A DNA stretch of 46,423 bases from Bacteroidales bacterium (GCA_011045955.1 DSBV01000049.1:1-46423), one strand, 5' to 3'. Positions 1 to 7,507 are shown, counted from the first letter of the stretch. The notes: generated from the letters alone by a model not told the origin. Numbers and translations are program-made.

Positions 1-272
1 AAGCTTACCACTTTTCCCTTTGTGTCGATGTTTGTGGCTTCGTCAACGAGCGACTCTACACCAATTTTTTGCATGGTGGCATCAACGGGCATGATGTTTT
101 TTTCACTGCTTCCCAGTGTGCCAAAAATGTATGGGATTCCGCAGGGAACCATAACATCTTTATGCTTTTTTACCAGAGTGAAGCTTTTTTCAGGCCAATG
201 GGCCTTTCCTGTTGTGGCTGTAACCATACCGGCTGCGCTGCCACCAATAATAAGTACATCAGTTCGTTTCAT
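1..272 (-). CDS. FAD-dependent pyridine nucleotide-disulfide oxidoreductase, N-terminal part (runs off the window)
   Basis: The reading frame begins at the ATG at 272 and is still open at base 1, so only about 90 residues are visible. Residues 7-15 form a beta-strand followed by GGSAAG, the dinucleotide-binding loop of FAD oxidoreductases. A PCGIPYIFG stretch near residue 43 matches the redox-cysteine region of the NADH oxidase/CoA-disulfide reductase subgroup. It lies 23 bases downstream of cobO on the same strand and looks like part of the same gene train. The exact substrate cannot be told from this part; NADH:polysulfide, CoA-disulfide or O2 reduction are all possible. Confidence 0.8.
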   Translation of the reverse strand, partial: MKRTDVLIIGGSAAGMVTATTGKAHWPEKSFTLVKKHKDVMVPCGIPYIFGTLGSSEKNIMPVDATMQKIGVESLVDEATNIDTKGKVVS

Positions 273-295
273 AGTTTTATTAGTTTTATTAGTTA

Positions 296-826
296 TTAGT
301 ACTCAATACCCTTTCGGGCTTTTACTCCTCGTTTGTAGTAATGTTTTATTTCTTGCATTTCTGTTACCAGGTCAGCCATGGCAATAAGTTCTTGAGGAGC
401 ATATCTTCCTGTTAAAACAATTTCCATGGGCTGTGGTTTATGATTTAAAAGGTTTACTATTTCGTTTAATCCAAAAAGGTGGTAATGAAGCGCAATACAA
501 ACCTCATCCAATATCACCATGTTATAACGATTTTCCGAAATAATTCTAGAAACCTCTATCAAACCTTTTTGTGCGGCCTCAATATCATTTTGAGTGGGTT
601 TATTGACAATAAAGCAATCCAAACCGTACTGTTTCAGGGTAATCTCAGTGAATCGCTTTAAGGCTTCCAGTTCGGAATAATACATTCCTTTAACAAACTG
701 GGCAATAAAAACACTTTTCCCTGCTCCAACAGCTCTGATTGCTAATCCCATGGCTGCTGTTGTTTTTCCCTTTCCATTTCCCGTGTAAAGGTGTATATAA
801 CCGTTTTGTGGATTGCTATGGTTCAT
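296..826 (-). CDS. cobO: Cob(I)alamin adenosyltransferase, CobO/BtuR type
   Basis: A 176-residue protein of normal length for this family. It transfers the adenosyl group of ATP to cob(I)alamin to make adenosylcobalamin in the cytoplasm. The P-loop GNGKGKT (residues 16-22) and the downstream VILDEVCIALHY segment (about residues 104-115) are characteristic of CobA/CobO/BtuR. The end of the protein (KARKGIEY) is the usual family C-terminus. It follows the radical SAM gene by 28 bases in the minus-strand train. No other corrinoid genes are visible in the window, so it probably serves salvage or the methylmalonyl-CoA pathway. Confidence 0.92.
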   Translation of the reverse strand: MNHSNPQNGYIHLYTGNGKGKTTAAMGLAIRAVGAGKSVFIAQFVKGMYYSELEALKRFTEITLKQYGLDCFIVNKPTQNDIEAAQKGLIEVSRIISENRYNMVILDEVCIALHYHLFGLNEIVNLLNHKPQPMEIVLTGRYAPQELIAMADLVTEMQEIKHYYKRGVKARKGIEY

Positions 827-854
827 GGTTTATATGCTTTAACATTTTAGCGGG

Positions 855-1796
855 TTATTCATTGAAAGTTCTAACAATGAAGGTTTGGTTTTGGTAACGT
901 ATCCTTTTCACTTTATTTTCATCTACCAGTTTTTGAAGTATAATTTCGTTTATTTTGGTTTTGAGCATTAACTCTTTCACTGCATCAATTCGCATGGGGT
1001 GTACCGCAGTAATGCTCAGCAAATCCTTCTCAAAATCCCCCGACGAGCTAAACTCATTGCCTTCGTATACGGAGAGGTATTTCACTTCTAGGCAATACCA
1101 GTTGAATATCTCATAGGCTTTAAGCAGAATATCCTCATTAGGGGGAGATGTATCTTTGAAAGCTGGTGGACGAGTGGGAATAGAGAGGTAGGCGATACTG
1201 GGTTTCAACTGTTGTAAAAATTCTGCTGTGGCTGATAGCTCTCCATCGGATTCATTCTTGTCTTTTATAAGCATTGTCTCAGTTATGAGTTTTCCGTGAT
1301 ACTCTTTTTTAAACGATAAAAGAGCGTTCAGGCACTCGCCTAGTAATAGTTCCCTATGCGGCTTATTAATTTGTTTCCAAGTATTGCGATTTACTGTATC
1401 AATCTTAAATGATAAATAATCGGCGTTCAACAAATCCTTTTTTACGTCGTCCCGATGAATGAGGGAGGAGTTAGTAATAACCGCAACCGGAAGGCCGAAT
1501 GCTTTTAAATTTTCAATTAGTTTACCCAGGTTAATATCAAGAGTAGGTTCACCATTGGGTACAATGGTTATATAGCTGGGATAATCTTGATGTTTTAATT
1601 TCTTTAGCCTTTGTTCCACTAGTTTTGTCAGGGTTTCGGGAGAGTAAAACACTTGCCGGTCAATTTGTATTTTATTGCTTTTGCCCACCTGACAGTATGC
1701 ACATGAATAGGAACAAACCTTATGGGGAATGTTGTTTACCCCAAGGCTTATTCCTAACCTACGTGAGGGAACAGGTCCAAATACTAACTCGTCCAT
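855..1796 (-). CDS. Radical SAM protein (COG0731-like)
   Basis: A 313-residue protein with C28-x3-C32-x2-C35 (in CSYSCAYC), the SAM-cleaving [4Fe-4S] ligands, right after a conserved N-terminal FGPVPSRRLG. PNGEPTLD near residue 80 is a SAM-binding GGE-like motif. The last 75 residues look like a winged-helix-like extension. This subgroup is commonly called 'radical SAM, wyosine-like or Fe-S oxidoreductase' and its reaction is unknown in bacteria. It sits 15 bases downstream of a NifX-like gene and is followed by cobO, suggesting a role in maturing the cofactor handled by this cluster. Confidence 0.85.
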   Translation of the reverse strand: MDELVFGPVPSRRLGISLGVNNIPHKVCSYSCAYCQVGKSNKIQIDRQVFYSPETLTKLVEQRLKKLKHQDYPSYITIVPNGEPTLDINLGKLIENLKAFGLPVAVITNSSLIHRDDVKKDLLNADYLSFKIDTVNRNTWKQINKPHRELLLGECLNALLSFKKEYHGKLITETMLIKDKNESDGELSATAEFLQQLKPSIAYLSIPTRPPAFKDTSPPNEDILLKAYEIFNWYCLEVKYLSVYEGNEFSSSGDFEKDLLSITAVHPMRIDAVKELMLKTKINEIILQKLVDENKVKRIRYQNQTFIVRTFNE

Positions 1797-1811
1797 TTGT
1801 TTTGCGCGTTG

Positions 1812-2150
1812 CTATATTTGCTTTAGTGCACCATTCTTGTACTTTTCGTAAGCTTGTTCAAGAGTAAGGTTGTGGGCATCAACGTAAATTTTCATGTTTA
1901 GATTTTTTAGAGCGCGTGCAGCGGTTTCACCAGGGCCATTCCCAGTTATAAGTACATCGGGTTTCAGCTCGTACATCTTTTGTGCTGTTGCGGTTCCCGC
2001 CCCGTGAGCTTCGCTTTTAATTGCACTATTATCAATTACTTCCAGTTTTTGGGTTTTCTCGTTGTAAATCACAATAAATTCAGTTCTGCCAAAGCGGGAA
2101 TCTATAATTGAATCCCAAGCTTTTCCTGTTGAGGTAAATGCAATTCTCAT
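1812..2150 (-). CDS. NifX/NifB-C-like dinitrogenase cofactor domain protein
   Basis: A 112-residue single-domain protein of the NifB/NifX family. It starts with the typical MRIAFTSTG strand and has SRFGRTEFIVIY at about residues 18-29, equivalent to the 'FGRa.yf.iyd' motif. ITGNGPGETAARAL (about residues 69-82) corresponds to the conserved glycine-rich cofactor-binding turn. Members bind or carry metal clusters such as FeMo-co precursors or the Mo-Cu cluster of ORP. No nitrogenase genes are seen here, so nitrogen fixation is not implied. The gene begins 4 bases after the stop of the second MinD-like ATPase, which points to coupled expression. Confidence 0.85.
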   Translation of the reverse strand: MRIAFTSTGKAWDSIIDSRFGRTEFIVIYNEKTQKLEVIDNSAIKSEAHGAGTATAQKMYELKPDVLITGNGPGETAARALKNLNMKIYVDAHNLTLEQAYEKYKNGALKQI

Positions 2151-2154
2151 TTTC

Positions 2155-3033
2155 TTAATTTATATTGGCTTCAGTTATTATTAATTTCCAAACAGTATTA
2201 ACAAGTTCCCTTGATGGACTATTGGTTTCCACTATTGTTTTGGCATCAGTCATGGCTGTTATGAATGCCAAATCGAAAGGGATATTGGTTAAATGCGTTA
2301 TTCCCTCTTTTTTCAGGAATTCCATAATTTCATTGGTTATCTTTGGGTTAATATCAAACTTGTTTATTACACACCCGGTTTTTATTCTAAAGCGTTTTAT
2401 GACGTTGTAAATTCGTTCTAGGTCATGTAGCCCCGAAACGGTTGGTTCTGTTACCAAAACCACGTAATTAGCCCCCGATAACGATGATACTACTGGGCAA
2501 CCAATCCCTGGCGAACCATCCACAATAACATAGGATTTGTTTTCTCGCTCTGCTAGTTCTTTGGCCTCGCTCTTTACCTTAGCGACGAGTTTTCCGGAAT
2601 TTTCGGCGCCTATGTCCAATCGGGCATGCACCATTATGCTGTTTACTTTAGTATATGAGATGTAAACGTATCCTGATTTTCTGCTTTTCATTGATATTGC
2701 TTCGGTTGGGCAAACTTTTTGGCAATATCCACATCCCTCGCACGATAAAGGGTTTACGGTGTAAGTATTATTGATTAAAGGGATTGCCCCGAATCGGCAT
2801 TTTTCCGAGCATATTCCACATTGTGTACAAACATTTTGGTCGATTATGGCTAGCTCGCCGCTGTAAAACTCAGCCGATTGAGCAAAGTCAGGTTGCATAA
2901 GCAGATGCATGTTGGCAGCATCCACATCGCAATCGGCCACAACCGCATCACTGCCTGCTAGCACAGCCAGCGATGCTGTGATTGAGGTTTTCCCAGTCCC
3001 TCCTTTGCCCGATAGTACAACTATTTCCTTCAT
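2155..3033 (-). CDS. MinD-superfamily P-loop ATPase with inserted 2x[4Fe-4S] ferredoxin domain (second paralogue)
   Basis: A 292-residue ATPase. The deviant Walker A is GKGGTGKT at residues 9-16, followed by the VVADCDVDAAN switch region. A bacterial-type ferredoxin is inserted at about residues 60-115 with ligands C69/C72/C75/C79 and C98/C101/C104/C108. SPGIGCPVVSSLSGA near residue 175 corresponds to the Walker B region. The gene overlaps the first paralogue by 4 bases (ATGA), so the two are probably translated together and may form a heterodimer. Such pairs accompany NifX-like proteins in anaerobes, including the ORP complex of sulfate reducers. The precise role is unproven. Confidence 0.9.
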   Translation of the reverse strand: MKEIVVLSGKGGTGKTSITASLAVLAGSDAVVADCDVDAANMHLLMQPDFAQSAEFYSGELAIIDQNVCTQCGICSEKCRFGAIPLINNTYTVNPLSCEGCGYCQKVCPTEAISMKSRKSGYVYISYTKVNSIMVHARLDIGAENSGKLVAKVKSEAKELAERENKSYVIVDGSPGIGCPVVSSLSGANYVVLVTEPTVSGLHDLERIYNVIKRFRIKTGCVINKFDINPKITNEIMEFLKKEGITHLTNIPFDLAFITAMTDAKTIVETNSPSRELVNTVWKLIITEANIN

Positions 3034-3962
3034 TTACATTTGTTAAGTTCCGTGGTTATTTCACTAGATTTAAAACCCTTGAAGGATTTAGTTGTAAAGT
3101 TATTCTTTAGGAAATCCAGAATTTCGTTAAGCGAATTTCTCATTGAATCAACCTTGTTATAAACCAAATCTCCATTCGAGTAATACTTTGCAACTTCATT
3201 ATCGAATGGGATTTTAGTTATTATATCAATTTGTTCTTTTTGACAGTAGTTCTCAACATCGTTGTTGCCAATTCCAAAGCGATTAATTACAACTCCGAAT
3301 CGTTTTTCCAGTTTACGCATGGTTTCTACAGCCAATTTTAGGTCGTGGAGCCCAAAGGGCGTTGGCTCTGTCACAAGAATTACAAAATCGGCATTCTCGG
3401 TTGCAGCTACAACCGGACAGGATGTTCCCGGAGGACAATCGAATATTTGGAATTTGGTATTGGTAAACTTCTCGTTAACTAGTTTGTGTGTTTTGTGAAT
3501 TAAAGGTACGGCTTGTTCTTCGCCCACTATCAGTCGGCTTTCAATGAAGTTAAGGTTACTGGATGTGTATTCTGTAGTTTCGCCCATTTTGTGGGGTTGC
3601 ATAGGCAATGCCCCTGTTGGGCAAAGTTCGGAACAGGCATAGCAGCTATGGCACAGTTCCTTGAAAACCGCAATAAAATTGCCCATTTGTACTATTGCAT
3701 GGTACTTACAGTTTTTTGTACACTCGCCACATAGGGTGCACTTGCTCTCGTTCCACTGCGGAATCATTTTATATTGCTCTTCTGCATGCACTTTATTGCC
3801 TTTTATAAAGAGCAAGTCGTTTGGCTCCTCCACGTCTAAATCAACCAAAAGAGTACTTTCCCTTTCACTAAGAAATGCTGCAAGATTGGTTGAAAGTAGT
3901 GTCTTCCCTGTACCCCCTTTTCCGCTGGCAATAGCAATTTTCAAACTTCTCTTTTTAATCAT
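3030..3962 (-). CDS. MinD-superfamily P-loop ATPase with inserted 2x[4Fe-4S] ferredoxin domain (first paralogue)
   Basis: A 310-residue protein with GKGGTGKT at residues 14-21 and LLVDLDVEEPN at about 38-48. The inserted ferredoxin has ligands C75/C78/C81/C85 and C104/C107/C110/C114. FDCPPGTSCPVVAA near residue 205 is the conserved Walker B region, with a CxxxxxxC pattern shared with the next gene. It overlaps the upstream CGGC gene by 8 bases and the downstream paralogue by 4. Likely cytoplasmic; the reaction could be ATP-dependent electron delivery or metal-cluster transfer to the NifX-like partners (inference). Confidence 0.9.
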   Translation of the reverse strand: MIKKRSLKIAIASGKGGTGKTLLSTNLAAFLSERESTLLVDLDVEEPNDLLFIKGNKVHAEEQYKMIPQWNESKCTLCGECTKNCKYHAIVQMGNFIAVFKELCHSCYACSELCPTGALPMQPHKMGETTEYTSSNLNFIESRLIVGEEQAVPLIHKTHKLVNEKFTNTKFQIFDCPPGTSCPVVAATENADFVILVTEPTPFGLHDLKLAVETMRKLEKRFGVVINRFGIGNNDVENYCQKEQIDIITKIPFDNEVAKYYSNGDLVYNKVDSMRNSLNEILDFLKNNFTTKSFKGFKSSEITTELNKCK

Positions 3963-4398
3963 ACTGCAAACGTGTAACTTTGTCGGTAAGTGTATCTTTT
4001 ATTGCTTCCTGAAAGAATGCAGAGTTCCAGGTGTTCAGATTTGTATGTGTGGTAAAATATTTCTGAGGAATTGGATGATTACCAAATATCACTTTTAGCC
4101 CATTTTTTTCGGGTATGAATTTGGTAAAATGGTTTAGCCTGGGGCATGGAGGGTAGCCAACTAATAGTCCTGTGGCCAAATGGATGTGTGTGGCGCCGTT
4201 TTTTTTCATTTCAGCAGGAGCGTACTCAATATTTCCACTCGGACAACCTTCGCAAGTGGTATATCCAACAAGTTCAATATCTTTACCCTTGTACATTTCA
4301 AAAGCGCCTTCGCGGTTTTGGAGCGAGCGGAAACTTTTTCCACCTGCACAGGTAGGGTATCGGTAGCAAATGATAATACCTATTTTTACTTTTTCCAT
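3955..4398 (-). CDS. CGGC-domain (cysteine-rich metal-binding) protein
   Basis: A 147-residue protein from the ATG at 4398, which lies one base after the upstream stop; an upstream in-frame ATG at 4449 would overlap the DUF89 gene by 50 bases and is less likely. Conserved cysteines are C11, C17, C49, C52 and C85. The motif CEGCPSG at 49-55 is a variant of the CGGC signature, and HLATGLLVGYPPCPR (about 73-87) is typical of the family. Function is unknown; the cysteine pattern suggests metal or Fe-S binding. Tight packing with the ATPases implies participation in the same pathway. Confidence 0.8.
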   Translation of the reverse strand: MEKVKIGIIICYRYPTCAGGKSFRSLQNREGAFEMYKGKDIELVGYTTCEGCPSGNIEYAPAEMKKNGATHIHLATGLLVGYPPCPRLNHFTKFIPEKNGLKVIFGNHPIPQKYFTTHTNLNTWNSAFFQEAIKDTLTDKVTRLQYD

Positions 4399-4399
4399 T

Positions 4400-5278
4400 T
4401 TAATCCATTTTAGTTGGGTTGTAAACAATAAAACTTCCTTTGGCAACATTTAGAAGTTTGGCCATAGCATCGCATTTTGTCATTAGTAGGAAGAAAATTC
4501 GAGGGTCGTTTTCGTTTATTAAACCTTCAAGGTTTCCTTGTCCTTTGGATATTATTAGGTCAGCCGAGTTGTAAATTGCCATAAAATCAGGGCTACACTT
4601 TGTTAGCACTGTGGAGGGAGCATCGTATCCATTCTCAATAACTTTTGCCACGGAGTTCATTCCCACGTCAATAGCATCGCGCAGCGTAGCATCGTTCAAT
4701 GCAAAGCCGCTTCGTACAGCGTAGGTAATGTTTGGGTGATTGATTGTTTCGATAAACAGCTTATCAAGAAGTATTTCTCCAGCATTATCGCCTAAATAGA
4801 GTATGGATTTTGCTTCTTTGATTTTGTCCTGTAGCTGCTTACTATGATTAATGGCGAATTTTGCGAAAATTACCCGCCTAATTGTGGATTTGATATCAAA
4901 ACCATTGTTTGCTCCATAATCCATTATATTCCCTGCAATGGAGAGTTTTAGAGCTAAATCGAACGGATTTTTTGATATTGGGACTTGTGGGCTCCAATCG
5001 TTATACAATCCAAGCGCAATGCTATTACTTTTAATCCTTTCATCCTCAAAAAGGTCGTCAACCCCAACAATTTTACTTAATCGTTGGTTTAATTCTCTCT
5101 GAATCTCAGGGCTGGTTGAGTTTTTAAATCTCTCCAAGGTATCGTGGAAGAAATTTAAAAACTCATCCTGTTGCTCCTGGGTTAGCCTAAATTTCTCGAA
5201 TAGCCGCTGGTATGTTTTCAAAAAACAACCGTAGCACTGAGATTGAATATGTATGTCGGTTTTAGTGAAAGTTTCCAT
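4400..5278 (-). CDS. DUF89 / ARMT1-like metal-dependent phosphatase
   Basis: A 292-residue protein from the ATG at 5278, giving a 17-base overlap with the upstream NifX-like gene; an ATG at 5311 would add 11 poorly family-like residues. CYGC at 15-18 is the N-terminal cysteine pair of the microbial type I DUF89 proteins. LGDNAGEILLDKL (about 162-174) carries the Asp-Asn metal ligands, and SKGQGNLE (about 244-251) is the second conserved active-site strand. DUF89 enzymes are damage-control phosphatases acting on phosphometabolites. What it dephosphorylates here is unknown. Confidence 0.82.
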   Translation of the reverse strand: METFTKTDIHIQSQCYGCFLKTYQRLFEKFRLTQEQQDEFLNFFHDTLERFKNSTSPEIQRELNQRLSKIVGVDDLFEDERIKSNSIALGLYNDWSPQVPISKNPFDLALKLSIAGNIMDYGANNGFDIKSTIRRVIFAKFAINHSKQLQDKIKEAKSILYLGDNAGEILLDKLFIETINHPNITYAVRSGFALNDATLRDAIDVGMNSVAKVIENGYDAPSTVLTKCSPDFMAIYNSADLIISKGQGNLEGLINENDPRIFFLLMTKCDAMAKLLNVAKGSFIVYNPTKMD

Positions 5279-5645
5279 TGTGGTGATGATGCTCGTGACT
5301 ACCATCGCCATGATCGCAGTAGTTTGCGTTTAGGCTTAGCTTACCAGCCAAAAAATCGTTTACAAGGTCTTCAACCCCTTTAATAGGAGCACCAACAAAA
5401 ACGTTTACACCATAGCTGTTGAACAGATTAACGGCCTGAGGTCCCATTCCACCCGCAATAACCTCGGTTGCACCTTGTTCAGCAACCCATTTTGGGAATG
5501 TCCCAGGTTGATGCTCGGGAGGGTCGAGTACGGTTACTTTGGTAATATTGTTGTTTTCAACATCAACAAACGCAAATGCTTGGCAATGGCCAAAATGTGC
5601 CGAAAGCACATTGCCTTCCATGGGTATAGCAAATCTCTTTTTCAT
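5262..5645 (-). CDS. NifX/NifB-C-like protein with His-rich C-terminal tail
   Basis: A 127-residue protein. FAIPMEGNVLSAHFGHCQAF at the start is the canonical NifX 'HFGhc..F' motif, and EVIAGGMGPQAVNLFNSYGV (about 62-81) is the conserved glycine-rich turn. The last 18 residues contain CDHGDGSHEHHHH, a candidate metal-binding tail that the other NifX-like proteins here lack. The coding end overlaps the start of the DUF89 gene by 17 bases. Likely a metal-cluster carrier; the metal is unknown. Confidence 0.88.
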   Translation of the reverse strand: MKKRFAIPMEGNVLSAHFGHCQAFAFVDVENNNITKVTVLDPPEHQPGTFPKWVAEQGATEVIAGGMGPQAVNLFNSYGVNVFVGAPIKGVEDLVNDFLAGKLSLNANYCDHGDGSHEHHHHNGNFH

Positions 5646-5705
5646 TTTTTGTGGTTTAAATTTTAACTTGTATGATATATTTATTTGTTTGGGTTTCTAA
5701 AAGAA

Positions 5706-5733
5706 CCCTTACAGTGGGTTATTACTGTAAGGG
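5706..5733 (-). terminator. 10-bp perfect hairpin between the DUF5320 and NifX-like genes
   Basis: Arms CCCTTACAGT (5706-5715) and ACTGTAAGGG (5724-5733) pair perfectly around an 8-base loop. Read on the minus strand, the right side is followed by a pyrimidine run (TTCTTTT), fitting a weak rho-independent terminator or attenuator. It lies in the 144-base gap that divides the gene train into a DUF134-proximal and a distal block. A protein-binding palindrome is an alternative. Confidence 0.55.
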
Positions 5734-5789
5734 AATTTAAGGGGCAAATAGTTAGACATCTTAAAAATTTTGATAGTATAATCCTTAGT

Positions 5790-6017
5790 CTAAAATCCAC
5801 CCCTAAATCTGTTACGCATTCCAAATCCACGGCCGCGACCACGTCCGCCTTGTCCTCGGCCAAATCTGAATCCTCTGCCCAGGAAATTTTCTTGTTGATT
5901 GCTTTCCTCGGAGTTTGGCGTACTGCTTTGTTTTGCACCAAAGTTTGTGCAACGTCCCATTCGTCTACCGGTCATAGGACCTTGTCCCATAGGGCCAGTT
6001 TGATTAAATCCAGGCAT
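5790..6017 (-). CDS. DUF5320 small protein, Gly/Arg-rich
   Basis: A 75-residue protein starting with MPGFNQTGPMGQGPMTGRRMG, the DUF5320 signature, then a linker and an RG-rich tail (GRGQGGRGRGRGFG). It has a clear Shine-Dalgarno AGGAGG at 6022-6027, unusual in this genome. DUF5320 proteins are typically encoded beside NifX-like proteins and MinD-ferredoxin ATPases in anaerobes; function is unknown. The RG tail could bind nucleic acid or be merely low-complexity. Confidence 0.8.
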   Translation of the reverse strand: MPGFNQTGPMGQGPMTGRRMGRCTNFGAKQSSTPNSEESNQQENFLGRGFRFGRGQGGRGRGRGFGMRNRFRGGF

Positions 6018-6021
6018 ATTA

Positions 6022-6027
6022 CCTCCT
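6022..6027 (-). promoter_or_regulatory. Strong Shine-Dalgarno of the DUF5320 gene
   Basis: AGGAGG on the minus strand, four bases before the ATG at 6017. Most genes in the window have no such sequence, as expected for Bacteroidota, so it may betray a donor that relies on SD initiation. Confidence 0.6.
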
Positions 6028-6029
6028 TT

Positions 6030-6221
6030 TTACTGGTTGGTTTTTTCGTTATACTTTAATCGTTTCCCTTTGCCCTGACCGCCACCTGAGTGACGTTTCT
6101 TTCCCATGCCTTTCCCTAACTTCAATTCTTGCTCGGCTTCGGGTGAAGGCTCGCAATATCCTAGTTTACGTCCTGTTTTTGCACCTTTCCCTTCAGGGCC
6201 AGTTCCATCCATTTTTGGCAT
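6030..6221 (-). CDS. DUF5320 small protein, Lys/Gly-rich
   Basis: A 63-residue protein from the ATG at 6221 (a TTG at 6227 is possible but MPKMDGTGPEGKG is the usual start). GTGPEGKGAKTGRKLGYC matches the DUF5320 pattern. The C-terminal half is basic (GKGMGKKRHSGG, GKGKRLKY). It precedes the other DUF5320 gene by 12 bases. Function unknown. Confidence 0.7.
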   Translation of the reverse strand: MPKMDGTGPEGKGAKTGRKLGYCEPSPEAEQELKLGKGMGKKRHSGGGQGKGKRLKYNEKTNQ

Positions 6222-6232
6222 GTTCAATGTTT

Positions 6233-6543
6233 TTATTTGTTACTTTTTAGGAATTGATTTATCACATCGTTGATATTTTCTTTATATCCAAGGTGGACTT
6301 CTATTCCAAATTTCTCACAAGCTCCTTCGGCGTGTTCTGGGAGTTTGTATGCCAGCATTACTTTTACCCCATTTCGTTGCATTATTAAAGGATGTTGTTT
6401 TTACAGTCGCAGCCCTCTGGGGTGTATAGCAATTTCGTGTCGATAATATTATTAGAACTGTCGATTGAAAATATTGTGAAGACTTCGCACTCATTTAGGT
6501 ATTCGCCGAGAATACTCCCTATGGTAGGTACTGCTATTTTCAT
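6233..6543 (-). pseudogene. Broken NifX/NifB-C-like gene (frameshift)
   Basis: From the ATG at 6543 the frame reads MKIAVPTIGSILGEYL and reaches PEGCDCKNNI, then runs into tandem stops near 6388. The following frame continues the family sequence without loss (QRNGVKVMLAYKLPEHAEG, then a GIEVHLG segment) to a TAA at 6233-6235. Adding one base near 6388-6391 would restore about 103 residues. A Shine-Dalgarno GAGGAGGG lies about eight bases before the start. The second half has its own ATG (6382), so two short polypeptides could be made, but the family fold would be split. Either a real frameshift or an assembly error. Confidence 0.75.
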
Positions 6544-6586
6544 TGGTAACCCTCCTCAATATTTTAAATGGTTAAAAACACTTTGT

Positions 6587-6913
6587 TTAATCCTTCACAT
6601 TATTGAGCATTTCAATTATCGATTGAATAGTTCTATCTGAATCTTTGAGAATGATCATCTGGATTTTTAAACTGTCAAGTAAGGGCTTTACCTTCATCCC
6701 AAATTCTCCCGAGATGATCTTGTCGACATTTTTGGATGAAAGTAATTTTACGGTTAACGTTCCAGCTTGCTCCTCAACTTCCCTGTAAGGGTTTGGAATT
6801 ATCTCAACTGTTCCGGTTTGCTTATCGTAAATAACAAAGTATTTACAGTGGCTAAAACGCTGATCGAGTTCAGATTCCAAAGAGTTTCCCCTTGATGTTA
6901 TAGCAATTTTCAT
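6587..6913 (-). CDS. NifX/NifB-C-like protein
   Basis: A 108-residue protein beginning MKIAITSRGNSLESELDQRF, with FSHCKYFVIYD (about 20-30), the equivalent of 'FG.c.yF.iyd', and a short conserved turn KIISGEFGMKVKPLL. It is the first gene after the DUF134 regulator, three bases downstream of it. It lacks the usual two-glycine turn of stronger family members, so ligand binding may differ. Probably a metal-cluster carrier. Confidence 0.8.
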   Translation of the reverse strand: MKIAITSRGNSLESELDQRFSHCKYFVIYDKQTGTVEIIPNPYREVEEQAGTLTVKLLSSKNVDKIISGEFGMKVKPLLDSLKIQMIILKDSDRTIQSIIEMLNNVKD

Positions 6914-6916
6914 AAT

Positions 6917-7486
6917 CTACTTTGTTTGGTAATGTTTTCTAGTTAGAGGTGTTTTGCAGGTTAGACAAATCTCATTTCTGCATGGTATTCCGTAATGATG
7001 CTGTTTTGTAAACCCGCATTTAGGGCAAATGCACATATCCTGGATGGAATTGTTTAGATTGTTTTCTGAAATATCATCTGTATGCCTTACTATTGAAGGA
7101 CTACCACATAAAGGGCATTTTTGAACCGGGATATTTTTTTGAGGATTGTTAAAGTCACATCCGCAACTGTTGCATTGGTACCAGTCGCTATCGAAGTAAA
7201 CCTTGCCACCTTCAATTTCAATTTGCCGGCCTTCAACAAATGCTTTCGATATTTTCATTCTTGCCGAGGCATATATTCGTGTGAATGTTGGTCGTGAAAC
7301 GTTCATCAGCACCGATGCCTGGTGGTGGTTGTACATATCGTAATCGCACATTCTGAATGCTTCGTACTCCTCAAAGTTCAGGATTAATGGCTCCTTCTTT
7401 TTAATATCTAAATCCGGGCCATAAGGCTTGAATCCCTTTACTATTGGGGGATTTGTTACTTTTCTTGGAATTTTTAGTCGAGCCAT
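6917..7486 (-). CDS. DUF134 HTH regulator with Cys-rich zinc-ribbon-like C-terminus
   Basis: A 189-residue protein from the ATG at 7486 (MARLKIPRKV, the standard DUF134 start; longer upstream readings cross the promoter). Residues 1-92 are the DUF134 helix-turn-helix domain (EEYEAFRMCDYDMYNHHQAS, then VSRPTFTRIYASARMKI, resembling sigma region 4). Residues 105-127 hold C105/C108/C110/C124/C127, and residues 152-177 hold C152/C154/C157/C169/C174/C177, two probable metal-binding ribbons. It leads the NifX gene train and probably regulates it and itself, perhaps sensing metal or redox state (inference). Two operator-like repeats flank its -7 box. Confidence 0.88.
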   Translation of the reverse strand: MARLKIPRKVTNPPIVKGFKPYGPDLDIKKKEPLILNFEEYEAFRMCDYDMYNHHQASVLMNVSRPTFTRIYASARMKISKAFVEGRQIEIEGGKVYFDSDWYQCNSCGCDFNNPQKNIPVQKCPLCGSPSIVRHTDDISENNLNNSIQDMCICPKCGFTKQHHYGIPCRNEICLTCKTPLTRKHYQTK

Positions 7487-7490
7487 ATTA

Positions 7491-7504
7491 TGAGTAAATG
7501 TTCG
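7491..7504. promoter_or_regulatory. Imperfect second copy of the DUF134 operator-like repeat
   Basis: TGAGTAAATGTTCG matches 11 of 14 bases of the perfect palindrome at 7517-7530, exactly 26 bases away. It lies just downstream of the -7 box of the DUF134 gene, about where transcription should start. Confidence 0.6.
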
Positions 7505-7507
7505 ATA

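Noticed and set aside
1812-6913. Nitrogen-fixation cluster because of several NifX/NifB-C domains
   Set aside because: No nifHDK, nifB radical SAM fusion, nifE or nifN is visible; the domain family is wider than nitrogenase.
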